A DNA stretch of 64,000 bases from Merluccius polli (lineage: Eukaryota > Chordata > Actinopteri > Gadiformes > Merlucciidae): the NCBI GenBank assembly GCA_030340625.1, contig JAOPHQ010006627.1, positions 1-64,000 of the forward strand, in the 5' to 3' direction. Both the position numbers and the translations under genes were made by a program. Shown piece after piece: positions 42,921-53,501 of this stretch (position 1 is its first letter; every line of letters starts with the position of its first letter). The notes under the pieces are model-generated. The model saw only the letters and a list, made by a program, of their open reading frames with translations, was not told the origin of the DNA and did no database searches.

Positions 42921-43187
42921 ATGTGGAAGGCCCCGCCAGAGGTTTACCTGAATCACGTAGACTACAGACTCCTGCATGGGAAGACACTGGGAGAAAATGA
43001 AGACCCATGGACCCACCTAGCGGCTTCAGAGAGGCTCTGGATGGAAGAGACACACATGGACCTGCATGAGGGTTTTGGAGCAACTGCCTTCAGAGCCCTG
43101 GTGGCCAAGAGTCTGCCTGCTGAAGTACAGCAGAGACTGGAGGAACAAATGGGTGGCAAAGCGCCCATTGGAAACAGTGGGAGCTAG
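42921..43187 (+). pseudogene. ERV2 gag fragment, capsid C-terminal part
   Basis: The ORF includes ATAFRALVAKSLPAEVQQRL, parallel to the FQAMFRMALIGGLPKEVQMAL segment of ERV1 Gag. It is cut at 43186 by the satellite block. Confidence 0.55.
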
Positions 43188-45560
43188 TTGATCCACTAGT
43201 CAACACGCCCCCCGCGAACGAGTCCTCAAGGCGGCGCGATGTCACGCGGATAATTCGCGTATAGTGGATATTCACCGTCGGTCGCAGGGGGCGTGTTGAC
43301 TAGTGGATCAACTAGCTCCCGCCCGCGTTGTGGTAATGAATCAGAGGGATCAACGTCACGGCCCACGCCCACGTCCTGTTTGCTGAATGGTGGCCGCGTG
43401 GATTCGCGCCGCTCGTATTTGCATAAAGTTGAAATCTCCCAACTTTATGCAAATTCAGAAGCCGAGCCAGGCAGCGCCGCAGCTGGCTCCGCGCCGCAGC
43501 TGGCTCCGCGCCGCAAGCAATCCCGGCGTGCTTTGCGCAGCGAATTGCTCGCGTCCCATAGAAAGTGAATGGAGGGGGCAAACCGCGCGCGATCATTCGC
43601 GTATAGTGGATATTGACCAGAAGAGTTGAGAACTGTTTACATCTTTTTGACGCGGCGGTTGAAAAATCTGAATGGCGCTCCTCCGCCCGTCACTTCACAC
43701 GGGGAGCGCAACGTGAAGCCGCGCGGCCAGCTGACAGCGCGAGCGGAAAGTCTTTAAAGAGCCGGACGCGTATTTGTCCTCCTTTTTGAGAGTGAAATAG
43801 TAACACACCGCGCACCCTCCCCCCCCCCGCCGGTCGTAGGTCCGCGGTGTGTTACTATTGCGCGCACCCCCCCCCTTCGGCCGGAGTGTTACGGTCAATA
43901 TCCACTATACGCGAATTATCCGCGTGACATCGCGCCGCCTTGAAGACTCGTTCGCTGGGGGCGTGTTGACTAGTGGATCAATTAGCTCCCGCCCGCATAG
44001 AGCGTAACAGTGACCGCCCCTTTTTAACAGCTCCGGTGCCGGAAGTAAATTTCCCATGCATTTATCTCGTCCACTTTTCGTATAATCCTTATAAAAAGAG
44101 TATTAAGACTTGAACCAAGCCAATCGTTCGTTGTGGTAGTCGTGACCATATTATGTTTGATTCGGGATGAGTAGTTCCTCACTCGGTCAACAAAATAAAG
44201 TACCTTTGGCTTTTCTTCCGTTTTCCAAATTCTTTTTATGCCCGAATCAAACATAATATGGTCACGACTACCACAACGAACGATCGGCTTGGTTAAAGGC
44301 TTAATACTCTTTTTATAAGGATTATACGAAAAGTGGACGAGATAAATGCATGGGAAATTTACTTCCGGCACCGGAGCTGTTAAAAAGGGGCGGTCACTGT
44401 TACGCTCTATTGTGGTAATGAATCAGAGGGATCAATGTCACGGCCCCGCGCCCACGTCCTGTTTGCTGAATGGTGACCGCGTGGATTCGCGCCGCGAATA
44501 TTTGCATAAAGTTGAAATCTCCCAACTTTATGCAAATTCAGAAGCGGAGCCAGGCCGCGCCGCAGCTGGCTCCGCGCCGCAAGCAATCCCAGCGTGCTTT
44601 GCGCAGCGAATTGCTCGCGTCCCATAGAAAGTGAATGGAGGCGGCACATCGCACATCGCGTCATTCGCTTATAGTGGATATTGACGGTTACCGTGAATAT
44701 CCACTATACGCGAATTATCCCCGTGACATCGCGCCGCCTTGCAGACTCGGTCGCTGGGGGCGTGTTGACTAGTGGATCAATTAGCTCCCGCCTGCATTGT
44801 GGTAATGAATCAGAGGGATCAACGTCACGGCCCGCGCCCACGTCCTGTTTGCTGAATGGTGACCGCGTGGATTCGCGCCGCGAATATTTGCATAAAGTTG
44901 AAATCTCCCAACTTTATGCAAATTCAGAAGCGGAGCCAGGCAGCGCCGCAGCTGGCTCCGCGCCGCAAGCAATCCCAGCGTGCTTTGCGCAGCGAATTGC
45001 TCGCGTCCCATACAAAGTGAATGGAGGCGGCACATCGCGCGCGATCATTCGCTTATAGTGGATATTGACCGTTACCGTGAATATCCACTATACGCGAATT
45101 ATCCGCGTGACATCGCGCCGCCTTGAAGACTCGTTCGCTGGGGGCGTGTTGACTAGTGGATCAATTAGCTCCCGCCCGCATTGTGGTAATGAATCAGAGG
45201 GATCAACGTCACGGCCCGTGCCCACGTCCTGTTTGCTGAATGGTGACCGCGTGGATTCGCTGCGCGAATATTTGCATAAAGTTGAAATCTCCCAACTTTA
45301 TGCAAATTCAGAAGCGGAGCCAGGCAGCGCCGCAGCTGGCTCCGCGCCGCAAACAATCCCAGCGTGCTTTGCGCAGCGAATTGCTCGCGTCCCATACAAA
45401 GTGAATGGAGGCGGCAAATCGCGCGCGATCATTCGCGCATGAACTAGCGCGAATGATCGCGCTAGTTGATCCACTAGTCAACACGCCCCCTGCGACTGAG
45501 TCTTCAAGGCGGCGCAATGTCACGCGGATAATTCGCTTATAGTGGATATTGACCCTTACA
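43186..45560. repeat. Palindrome-rich satellite block, about 384-bp units
   Basis: Repeats begin near CCGTGAATATCCACTATACG (44693 and 45077, 384 bp apart). Each carries TTGTGGTAATGAATCAGAGG and a TTTGCATAAAGTTG hairpin with 14-bp perfect stem. A first, shorter unit is at 43320-43615. Inverted copies of the unit start close both ends (43186-43290 and 45448-45555). CCCATAGAAAGTGAATG links the units to the Harbinger-type MITE at 31801. ORFs on both strands here are repeat-derived. Confidence 0.85.
43997..44410. repeat. Complete 414-bp palindrome, copy 2
   Basis: Arms of about 170 bp start ATAGAGCGTAACAGTGACCG and are inverse copies with few differences. The 74-base loop is 44167-44240. The inner 42 bp of each arm match copy 1 except for paired changes (see finding). 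Confidence 0.92.
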
Positions 45561-46068
45561 ATCGCGCGCGCCCAGCCCCCCCCCGTCGGCTGTAGGTCTT
45601 CGGTGTGTTAATATTGCGCGCGCCCCCCGTCAACAATCACGAAGACCCCCCGTCAACAATCACGAACACCCCCCCCCCCCCCCCCGTCAACAATCGCTCA
45701 CGCATCATTCTCACCTTTTTCACCCCGAGCCAGTTTGCATGCCTGAGACTTACTTTTAGTAAATCATTTTTGATTAGATGGAAATGTTCGATATTATCTG
45801 CTGACAAAAAAGTAAAAGGGTAAAATAATTGTCCTGACTAAAACTAGACTAAAATGTTGACAGTTTTTGTTGACTAAAACTAGACGAATAAAATTATGTT
45901 TTCTTGGACTAAGATAAAGACTAAAATGCTCGACTTATAGTCGACTAAAACTTGAATAAATAAAAACAGGATGAGGTTGACTAAATGTGATAAAAACTAA
46001 CAAGGGCGATTGAAACTGGACTAAAACTGAGACTAAATTTAAAAATGGCTGATAAAATTAACACTACT
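45561..46068. mobile_element. Right end of a second GTAGTGTTAATTT-type element
   Basis: From about 45690 this is nearly identical to 39985-40350, ending AAAATTAACACTAC. A matching left terminus was not found, so the left side is deleted or replaced by the satellite block. Confidence 0.8.
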
Positions 46069-46276
46069 GTCTGACAAACCATCACAGGAGCCAATGTTGA
46101 GAGTCCAGGTGAAACACACCACATGTCACTTCATGATTGAATGATTGCAGTTGCCAATGGCCACAGATCCTATGAACTGGGCCCCATGACAAGACACCTC
46201 AAGCAGGACGGAATGGACCCCAACACTGAATCTATTGTTCTCCACAGCGATACAGGCAAACCCCATGCCATACTGA

Positions 46277-46681
46277 TTGACATTTGAGACCAAACCACGG
46301 GTGCCCCGATCAAGAACTCCTGTACTACTAGCCAAAGAGTGGCCTATGCCACCCGTCACCATTGTGGACCTGAAAATGATGCAACAGAATGCCGGCCCCT
46401 ATGAACACTCCACTTGGCTCTCAAAGGGAACCTACAAGATGGAAGACGGCCCAAACAAAGACATCTGGATGGGCCCCAAACACCTCTTTGTGACAGTGCT
46501 CCTCAACACCCTAATAATGGATGTGCATGGTATTGACCATTGCGCAAGGGGGGAGGTACTACAAAGAATTTTGAAACATTGGTGGTCACTCTACCTAGCA
46601 GCCACGTATGCAACCTACAACAACAGGAAGAATCTACATGCACCGACCGCGCACCTCCCTGTCTACAAATTGACTATGTGA
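46277..46681 (+). pseudogene. ERV2 pol remnant with integrase zinc-module-like segment
   Basis: The ORF is weakly retrovirus-like. The end HCARGEVLQRILKHWWSLYL resembles the integrase HHCC helix region of ERV1 (TMAEIISKNWWFPEM). The paired cysteines are missing. Confidence 0.4.
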
Positions 46682-46739
46682 AGGAAGCTGTAATTCCAAG
46701 TGACACACCAGTGGCAAAATCACAATGCTAGAAGCCAGG

Positions 46740-46959
46740 TGACTGGGAGTATGTCAAAGTGCACAAGCGGAAGTGGGACGAGCCAAGGAGAGAAGGCCCT
46801 TTCCAAATAACTCTGTTCACCCCAACAACCCTGAAAGTCAGAGGAAAAGAGGTGTGGTTCCACCTAACCCACTGCACCTGCAGCAGCCAGTACCCAAAAG
46901 GAGATCCAGAGCCACCTGGCCACCCCGCTACCCCGTCCACTCCCTCTAATGTTTGGTAA
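46740..46959 (+). pseudogene. ERV2 integrase C-terminal domain remnant
   Basis: GDWEYVKVHKRKWDEPRREG and FQITLFTPTTLKVRGKEVWF match the layout of the ERV1 integrase tail (EARWEGPYKVLLATPYSISV), with a similar H-x-x-H/C ending. The catalytic core between this and 46681 is missing. Confidence 0.65.
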
Positions 46960-47304
46960 TTATAACAAGTGATCTTTTGCTCAGCAATATTTTTTCTTTA
47001 TTGAAGTTTTCCAGTGTTACTGGATTTTTGTGTTTTTGTTTTGGGTAATGTTTTGGTTTGGTTTTGTTTTGGATTGGTTTATTTTAGTTTTGATTTGTTT
47101 GTTTTTGTTTCGGTTATTAACTTGTCTTTGTGTTTGTAATCTTGGTGGGGTTACAGGATGGACACACATGTATGAGGTTTTTCTTTGGTTGTTTTTTATT
47201 GATGTATTGATTTCTCTCACAATTTGTTGTTTTTCTTTGGCTGTTTTTGCCTACTTTTTCCATGTTGTCATTTGCTCGCCCTCAGTTGTGTGACTTTCAG
47301 TCAC
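46960..47304. other. ERV2 3' region, T/G-rich, no env
   Basis: Low-complexity TTTTGGTTTGTTT sequence. The apparent hydrophobic ORF (47030-47293) follows from T-richness and is not called as a gene. Confidence 0.5.
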
Positions 47305-47315
47305 AAAGGGGGGAA
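47305..47315 (+). promoter_or_regulatory. ERV2 polypurine tract
   Basis: AAAGGGGGGAA followed directly by TG, the arrangement at the start of gammaretroviral 3' LTRs. Confidence 0.65.
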
Positions 47316-47317
47316 TG

Positions 47318-47356
<39 letters not shown>

Positions 47357-47509
47357 TAATAATGATAATAATAATAATAATAATAACCATCAACCTATAC
47401 AGACACCATGATTGAACCTACTCATTACTTGTGCTAATTTAGAGGGTCATGAGAAAGCCCCTCTCAACTGTGATTGAATCCAGAGACTGTGATTGAATCC
47501 AGAGACAAT

Positions 47510-48851
47510 CAGTGCGTTTACATGACACTCAAGAAAGTCGACTTTTTGGCTTAACCCAACAATGATTGGATTACTAAGATGCATGTATACACCTTAATCA
47601 GGTTAAAATCGGTTCGAGTCGACCCTCTCATTATCAGGTTAAGACCCCTAGATTATGCGATCCATAGCCGACTAAACCGTGCATGTAACCAGTCGGATTG
47701 GATTATCCGTTGAATTGCGTTCTGCGCATGCTCGAGATCTTTTCCCGGGGCCGTGAACCGGAAGTAGAAGGAGACGATAGTCTTGTTGTTGTTGTTGTTG
47801 TTGTCGCCGTCGGATAAGGGATAACGAGAAACGGCGATTTATTTAAAAAGGTGGCGCTATAAGAATTGTGTCCCGGCCGCGGGAGCGCGCATGGCATTCA
47901 TTAAAGGTGGAAGCACGCGGACACTACGCTTCCATTTCACCTAAGGCTGAATTAAAAGTACATGTTTTTCTAAATGTGGGTCATCAACGAGGTTGTAAAG
48001 TAGTGACTTCGGGCACATCTGTCAAAATAAATGTTTTTTTCTCCCGACGTGTTTACGACCTTTATTCATTCATTCAGGGCTGTTCTGGTGGGAGAAATAT
48101 GTTTTCAGTAGACAGCTGTCAACTAACTTTGGGTCGGCGATTTATTTAAAAAGCTGGCGCAGAAGATGGAGGAAGCCGGTGCCGTGCCTATAGGAGTGTA
48201 TCTTCATCAACGTGCATTCAGTACACACTACGCTTCGATTTAACCCAAGGCTGAATTTAAAGTCCATGTTTTTCTAAATGTTGCTCATCAACGAGGTTGT
48301 AAAATAACTACGATCTTTATTCATTCATTGCGCCGCGGCCGAAATGACGGCGGCATTCTCTGATATATGAATCTTACAGACTGCGTCGGGTTCTCCGACT
48401 CTCTGGTCCACAACAAGTAAAGACTCCTAGTCGGGATGTTTCAGCTGACAGCTGTCAGTTCACTTCGGGTCCATATCTCCGACGCTCCGCTGTTCCTCTC
48501 GGTCGTATGCGGACCGCTCCGCGGACGACCGAGTCGGCATACGACCGAGAGGAACAGTGGAGCGGCGGAGAAATGATTATCACCCGAAGTGAACTGACAG
48601 CTGTCTGCTGAAACATCGCTTTCTCGAATGAGTTTGTTGTTGCTGGTGACGTAAAGGGGTCAACCGGTGGCTCTACTACCACTAGTTGAAATGGGCACAG
48701 CGCCACCTATCGTACCGGGGCATTACATGCTCCGGCCAATGAATCGGATTACTCGCCGCCATGTATACGCGGACAATTGCAGTTGACCAGTTGCGGAGCA
48801 TAGACGAGCAATGGCTTTAATCGGGTTTCTTCTGTGCATGTAAACGTACTG
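47510..48851. mobile_element. 1.3-kb MITE with CAGTGCGTTTACATG termini
   Basis: The left end and the inverse of the right end (CAGTACGTTTACATG) agree in 14 of 15 bases. AAT lies outside both (47507-47509 and 48852-48854), a possible 3-bp TSD as in PIF/Harbinger. Inside are two diverged direct repeats (about 47890-48000 and 48205-48305) and an approximately 80-bp-arm palindrome centred near 48525. Confidence 0.75.
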
Positions 48852-49416
48852 AATGGGTACTGTGTTCTGCTAGTCTGGCCCTACGGCCTGTACACAAGGA
48901 GGTATCGACATGTAGATAATCCTAGAAGGGTCTGTCTGCTGAGACCGGAAGAGGAGGTGTGGCTCACATGTTTTAGAAAGTATAGTGCACAACCAGGGGA
49001 CAGAAAGCGTGGAATACATATAGACAACCGTCAAGATGGCAAGGATTTGTTGTGCCGTTAACTGCTCTAATTACAAAAGACAGAGATAAGATATGTTTAA
49101 CATACTGTGGGTTTCACTCCCTTAAAAACAGAAAGGATGATTTGAATGCATGTAGATTTTCTTTAGTAGATACACTAGGCTTTTCTATCAGATATGTGTA
49201 TGCTATAATATCCTATATCGGGCCATACAATAGTTGGCCATTTGAACATAGGCCAGCCAATATCTATTCATTTTCAGGAATAATATTTCCCCTTCCCATT
49301 CCCCATTAGTGAGAACTATTTGGTTTCTGTAATTGGTGTAGGAGGCGTCCGATGTAAGAGATGTCAGTCTGCCAGATGTTGCCACAGCTACCCACCCCCT
49401 CCCATTAGGGTTATTT

Positions 49417-49529
49417 TAGTGCATTTATAGATTTTCCAATCTATGAATAGAGGTTTGATGTCCATATCTTATTATCTTTGTCCATATCTTATTTTTCAAA
49501 AAAAAATTGGAAAATCTATAAATGCACTA
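49417..49529. repeat. Small foldback (23-bp perfect arms)
   Basis: TAGTGCATTTATAGATTTTC and its inverse bracket about 67 bp with a tandem TCCATATCTTATT repeat. Confidence 0.85.
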
Positions 49530-49757
49530 TAAGCCTAATATGGAGGGGATGGATATGACCAAAATAGGGGGAATGCACAAAACATTAACTGTGACATGTG
49601 TCTGTGGTAGAAACAAATAGGATGAGGTTTTATGTGAGACTTGTTTTTTTTAAGTTAGAAATGACTTTTTGAATGTCTCGACATAAGACGTAGCTTACTA
49701 ATCGAGATAGCATAAGCCGCATCAAGACAAAATGATACCTGTCAAACGGCCAATCAT

Positions 49758-50745
49758 TAGCCTGGCAAGCCAGACCCACATCAGAAAGATGTAAGGTCTG
49801 GCTCAGCTCCATTGGCAGTGTGGGCGGGATAAACGGTTGTCTTTCAAGTTCCCTCTGCACGCAATAGGATAGCGCTACAACCAATCAGAGCAACGAAGGT
49901 GACGTAGTCAGAGCGACGGCTCTGACTACGTAATTAATCAAAACTCCGAATACATATTTATTTCCGAGGAAAGACTTCAGTGCCGTTCTTTGCTCTTTTC
50001 TCAAATAAAATGTTAACTTCAAGTCTTGAAGAGTCGCGGCCAAAGCCGAGTGGAAAGACAGCCGTTCGCCAGCAGCAGCAGCCATTGTTTACCTCTAATA
50101 TGGAACCGTCGCAACTCTGTCGTCATGGTAGCCCGGCTTTCGACTCCGCCCCTCACGCTGTGATTGGTCTGACATACTTTATGTTTCCAGCACCAAAAAG
50201 CCGACGGAGCCGTGCTAGACTAGCCTGGCTCCGCCTGCCTCCGTACTTCCGCTCAATTTTCATTTCACTTCAGTACTAAGGTCTGGCGGTGCTGTATGTT
50301 AGAACGATTTCTTTTCCCTCAAATGTGCCTTCCAATCAGCGAACAGGAGGCGCGGCCTGAGAACAGTGACGTATAGGTCGTGCGCGAATTTCAGTTATTG
50401 AGCGGAAAGTACGGAGGCGGGCGGAACCAGGCTAATGCTCACTGCATCTTCCGTTTGTATACTGCGCTCTATGCTGCGCGCAACGTGGTTTCTGGCGCAT
50501 GAAATACGTCACGACCAAACGTTAGCGATTGGTTAAGGCAGATCCAGAGTGGCACTGGGCAGAGCCAATAGGTTTTAAACTTCAACAGCACCCGCCTTCA
50601 AGTGAGACATCGTTTGTCTCTACAGCACTGCTACCTTTTGAATGAAATGAGTACCAAGGTCTAGTTAGGACTAGGCTAGTGCTAGACCTACCTAGCAGCC
50701 AAATAAATTTGCTGCCGCTAGGGGGTGTCTAGATTTCTAGGCTAG
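49758..50745. mobile_element. hAT-like non-autonomous element
   Basis: Perfect 8-bp TSD CCAATCAT (49750-49757 and 50746-50753). Ends TAGCCTGGCAAG and TTTCTAGGCTAG are loosely inverted. It contains a GTAGTCAGAGC hairpin (49906-49932). It also contains an internal inverted pair, GGCTCCGCCTGCCTCCGTAC against GTACGGAGGCGGGCGGAACC (50228-50430). Confidence 0.75.
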
Positions 50746-51489
50746 CCAATCATGTCATTGACTGTTTAAAATGATCATTGTTGATATTGTCAAAACGTGA
50801 CATGGACAGGTTCAACAATGAACAACTAAACCACGAAAGCCACGTTCATAAATTGTATATTGTTTTTCATGACTTAGTTAACTAAAGCTAGCCTGCTAAC
50901 GATTTACAAGAGGGCGAATTCTGTCATTTATTGATGCAGTCAAATTATAATCAGCGTCAGTGATATTAGGATGACACTACAAACAAAGACAAACCAACAC
51001 ATCACCTGTGGAAATAGTGTTTTATCATTCCATTATCAGGCTTTACAAGGACAAATGCAATACAATGCCGTTTATACGTTGATTACGATGATGGTGTCGC
51101 TAATGTGACCACAGTAGCTGATGGGAACAAAACGGTTTATTGCCCTCTGGCTGCGCGCACATGCAACCATGTTTGTAAACGGAAAACCCATCAATATATT
51201 CGCTGTGCGAATATATTTTATGATATTATCTATTCGTACATGCGGATTGCATGTACGATCGCTCTCTGTCATAAATAATTATACTATTATACTTTATTAA
51301 TTCTCCGAGTCCTACCTTCATCAACATCATAACACCTCCACTACAACGACGAGCTGAGAAATAACACGTCAGATTAAATGTTAAAACGGCTTTCCATAGT
51401 ATAACCACAAACAGTAATACGAGATGCTGTACTTGGTCTGGAGAATAACACTTTATCCGACCGCCAGGTCTCGTCTGTTTGTTCAGATG

Positions 51490-51508
51490 ACTACATTTCC
51501 CATGATGC
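51490..51508 (+). promoter_or_regulatory. ZNF143/SBS-type promoter motif of rbm41
   Basis: ACTACATTTCCCATGATGC matches the ACTACAATTCCCANNATGC element bound by ZNF143 (with THAP11) at many vertebrate housekeeping promoters, with one change. It lies 34 bp before the predicted start codon, where TATA-less promoters place it. Confidence 0.65.
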
Positions 51509-51541
51509 TATACTCCGTAACCGGAACAACAACACGGAAGA

Positions 51542-51930
51542 ATGCGACGGTAAACAGCACCCTTTATTTCACCCACTCTAAATGATCATTTGCTCTCAGA
51601 TAACGTTTTTGTTACACATCAAGTGCAATTATTGAATATCATAACGTACCATTTTACTTAACTACTTGTAACGTAAGCACGTTGGGCACAGCGTTAGCCA
51701 TGGTGTTAGCTCATATGAGAGTTACTAAGTTAACAACAAAATCTAATTGGATCATCAAATGATTAACTCGCCAGTTTCCAATAGACTAGGATTAACAGGC
51801 TAATATAAATAGTTACAGAAAATAACGACATACCAAAAGATACCACGTTAAGCAACTGCAAACACCTCTTCTAAACGTGTACTCTATCTATCTATCTATC
51901 TATCTGTCTCCATTTACAAGTACATGGATG

Positions 51931-51979
<49 letters not shown>

Positions 51980-53410
51980 CCCAACCCATACTGCATATTC
52001 CATCAAAATCAACAGGAGAATGAAACAGTTGCGCACATTCTGAATGGATGTAATCACTACAAAGGACTGTATGTGGCCAGGCATGACCGTTTGGTTGACC
52101 TGGTTGCAAAAGATCTAGGAAAAATAAATCAAGAACATGACTGTAAGACCTTTGAGCACACTGCTGTTAAAATGAATTGGTTCCAGCACAATGTACATGA
52201 CAATGACCATTTTAAAAATATAGCAAACACTCCTGACATTGTAATTGTAAATGACACTCTAAAATATGTCCTCATTATTGAGGTGGGCTGTTGCTTTGAT
52301 TTGTATATGGACACCTGCTACTACTCTAAGTTACTGAAATACCAGTCACTGGTGAGCCGTATATGACAACTTGGTTACCAGTGCAAACTTATATCGCTAA
52401 TATTTGGAAGCTTAGGTCATATCTGGTTAGAGGACTGATGTTGGGTGGGCTACATAAGAAAGAAGCCAAAAGATTGGCAAAATGTTGCTCTGTGTCAGCC
52501 ACCATAGGTAGTATGCGAATCTGGAGACAAAGATGTTTTGTTTACCCATAAGTGTTTGGTGTAATACATAAACTTATCATGTAGGTCTTGTAAATGCATG
52601 TTGCTGATTAACCTGTCATTGTCAATCTCTCTTCCCAAAATTGTTTGGATCTTGTTTCCCTTCCTTGTAAGTTTGGATCCAAATAAAAGCATTTAAATGT
52701 GTGTGTGTGTGTGTGTGTGTGTGCAGGGTGAGCCGCCAGGCCTGTGAGGACGGTCCCCTCCTGGACTCCCAGGAGACGGAGGGCCAGCGGCAGCTCCACA
52801 GCCTGCTGGTGCAGCAGCTCCACACCGACGTGGACATCGACCGGTAGATCAACATAATAACCTTCATAACCTGTGCCCACAATGGATACATGGTCATTTT
52901 ACATCACATGGTCATTTTACATCAGTCACAACACATCAAAGCATTCCAAGGAAAAGATAATGAAACCATTGTAGTAAGAATGCATAGCTCTACCCATTTG
53001 ATCATACAATCCACATGAGTAATATTAAATGTCTTGATAATAATGTTAAGGTGAAAAACCAAACATGGTCAAATGATAGATATTGACATGTCTGCCAGTG
53101 TAAGTCAAATGAACCTAGTGATCTGATTCCTGTCGCTGCTCTACACTCCACTGTCCAGTTGATTTTTACAAATGTGGTTGTGCATCCGTTTTTTGTAGTT
53201 ACTCCAATTTCTATTGTATATTTTGATTGTTCTCAGCCTCAATTGTAAGTCACTTTTGATAAAAGGGCTAAATGACTAAAATGTAAAACATAAAATAGCA
53301 TGGCATTCTAATCTATCATGGAGCCCTGTCATCAGTGCAGGCTCTGCTTGCACAACTATGCATCTGGCTGTGCCGACTGTAATACTGAACACTGTCATCA
53401 TAACCCCACT

Positions 53411-53501
<91 letters not shown>

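Larger units (their letters stand above)
33345..51320 (+). mobile_element. ERV2: old, fragmented gammaretrovirus-like ERV (approximate span)
   Basis: Scattered pieces in the right order support one provirus. There is an LTR-like segment (33345-34799), gag pieces (35275-35600, 41880-42345 and 42921-43187), integrase remnants (46500-46960), a polypurine tract and a TG start at 47316. A segment matching the 5' LTR right part lies at 51220-51320. RT and RNase H are missing. Insertions interrupt it at 33480-34656, 35614-41870, 43186-46068, 47510-48851 and 49758-50745. The 5' boundary is uncertain. Confidence 0.6.
47316..51320 (+). repeat. ERV2 putative 3' LTR, interrupted
   Basis: It starts TGATATAA after the polypurine tract and ends CCTACCTTCA. 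It contains a (TAA)n array (47320-47391), the MITE at 47510-48851, a small foldback and the hAT-like element at 49758-50745. Only parts match the 5' LTR candidate, so the extent is inferred. Confidence 0.45.

Noticed and set aside
43293..45442. Repeated ORFs on both strands reading VEISQLYANSEAEPG
   Set aside because: They follow the 384-bp satellite units and their inverted copies. Frames are open by composition and no start or domain is conserved.
47030..47293. Hydrophobic ORF as an env transmembrane protein or small membrane protein
   Set aside because: The hydrophobicity follows from T-rich low-complexity DNA. There is no signal peptide, cysteine pattern or related copy.
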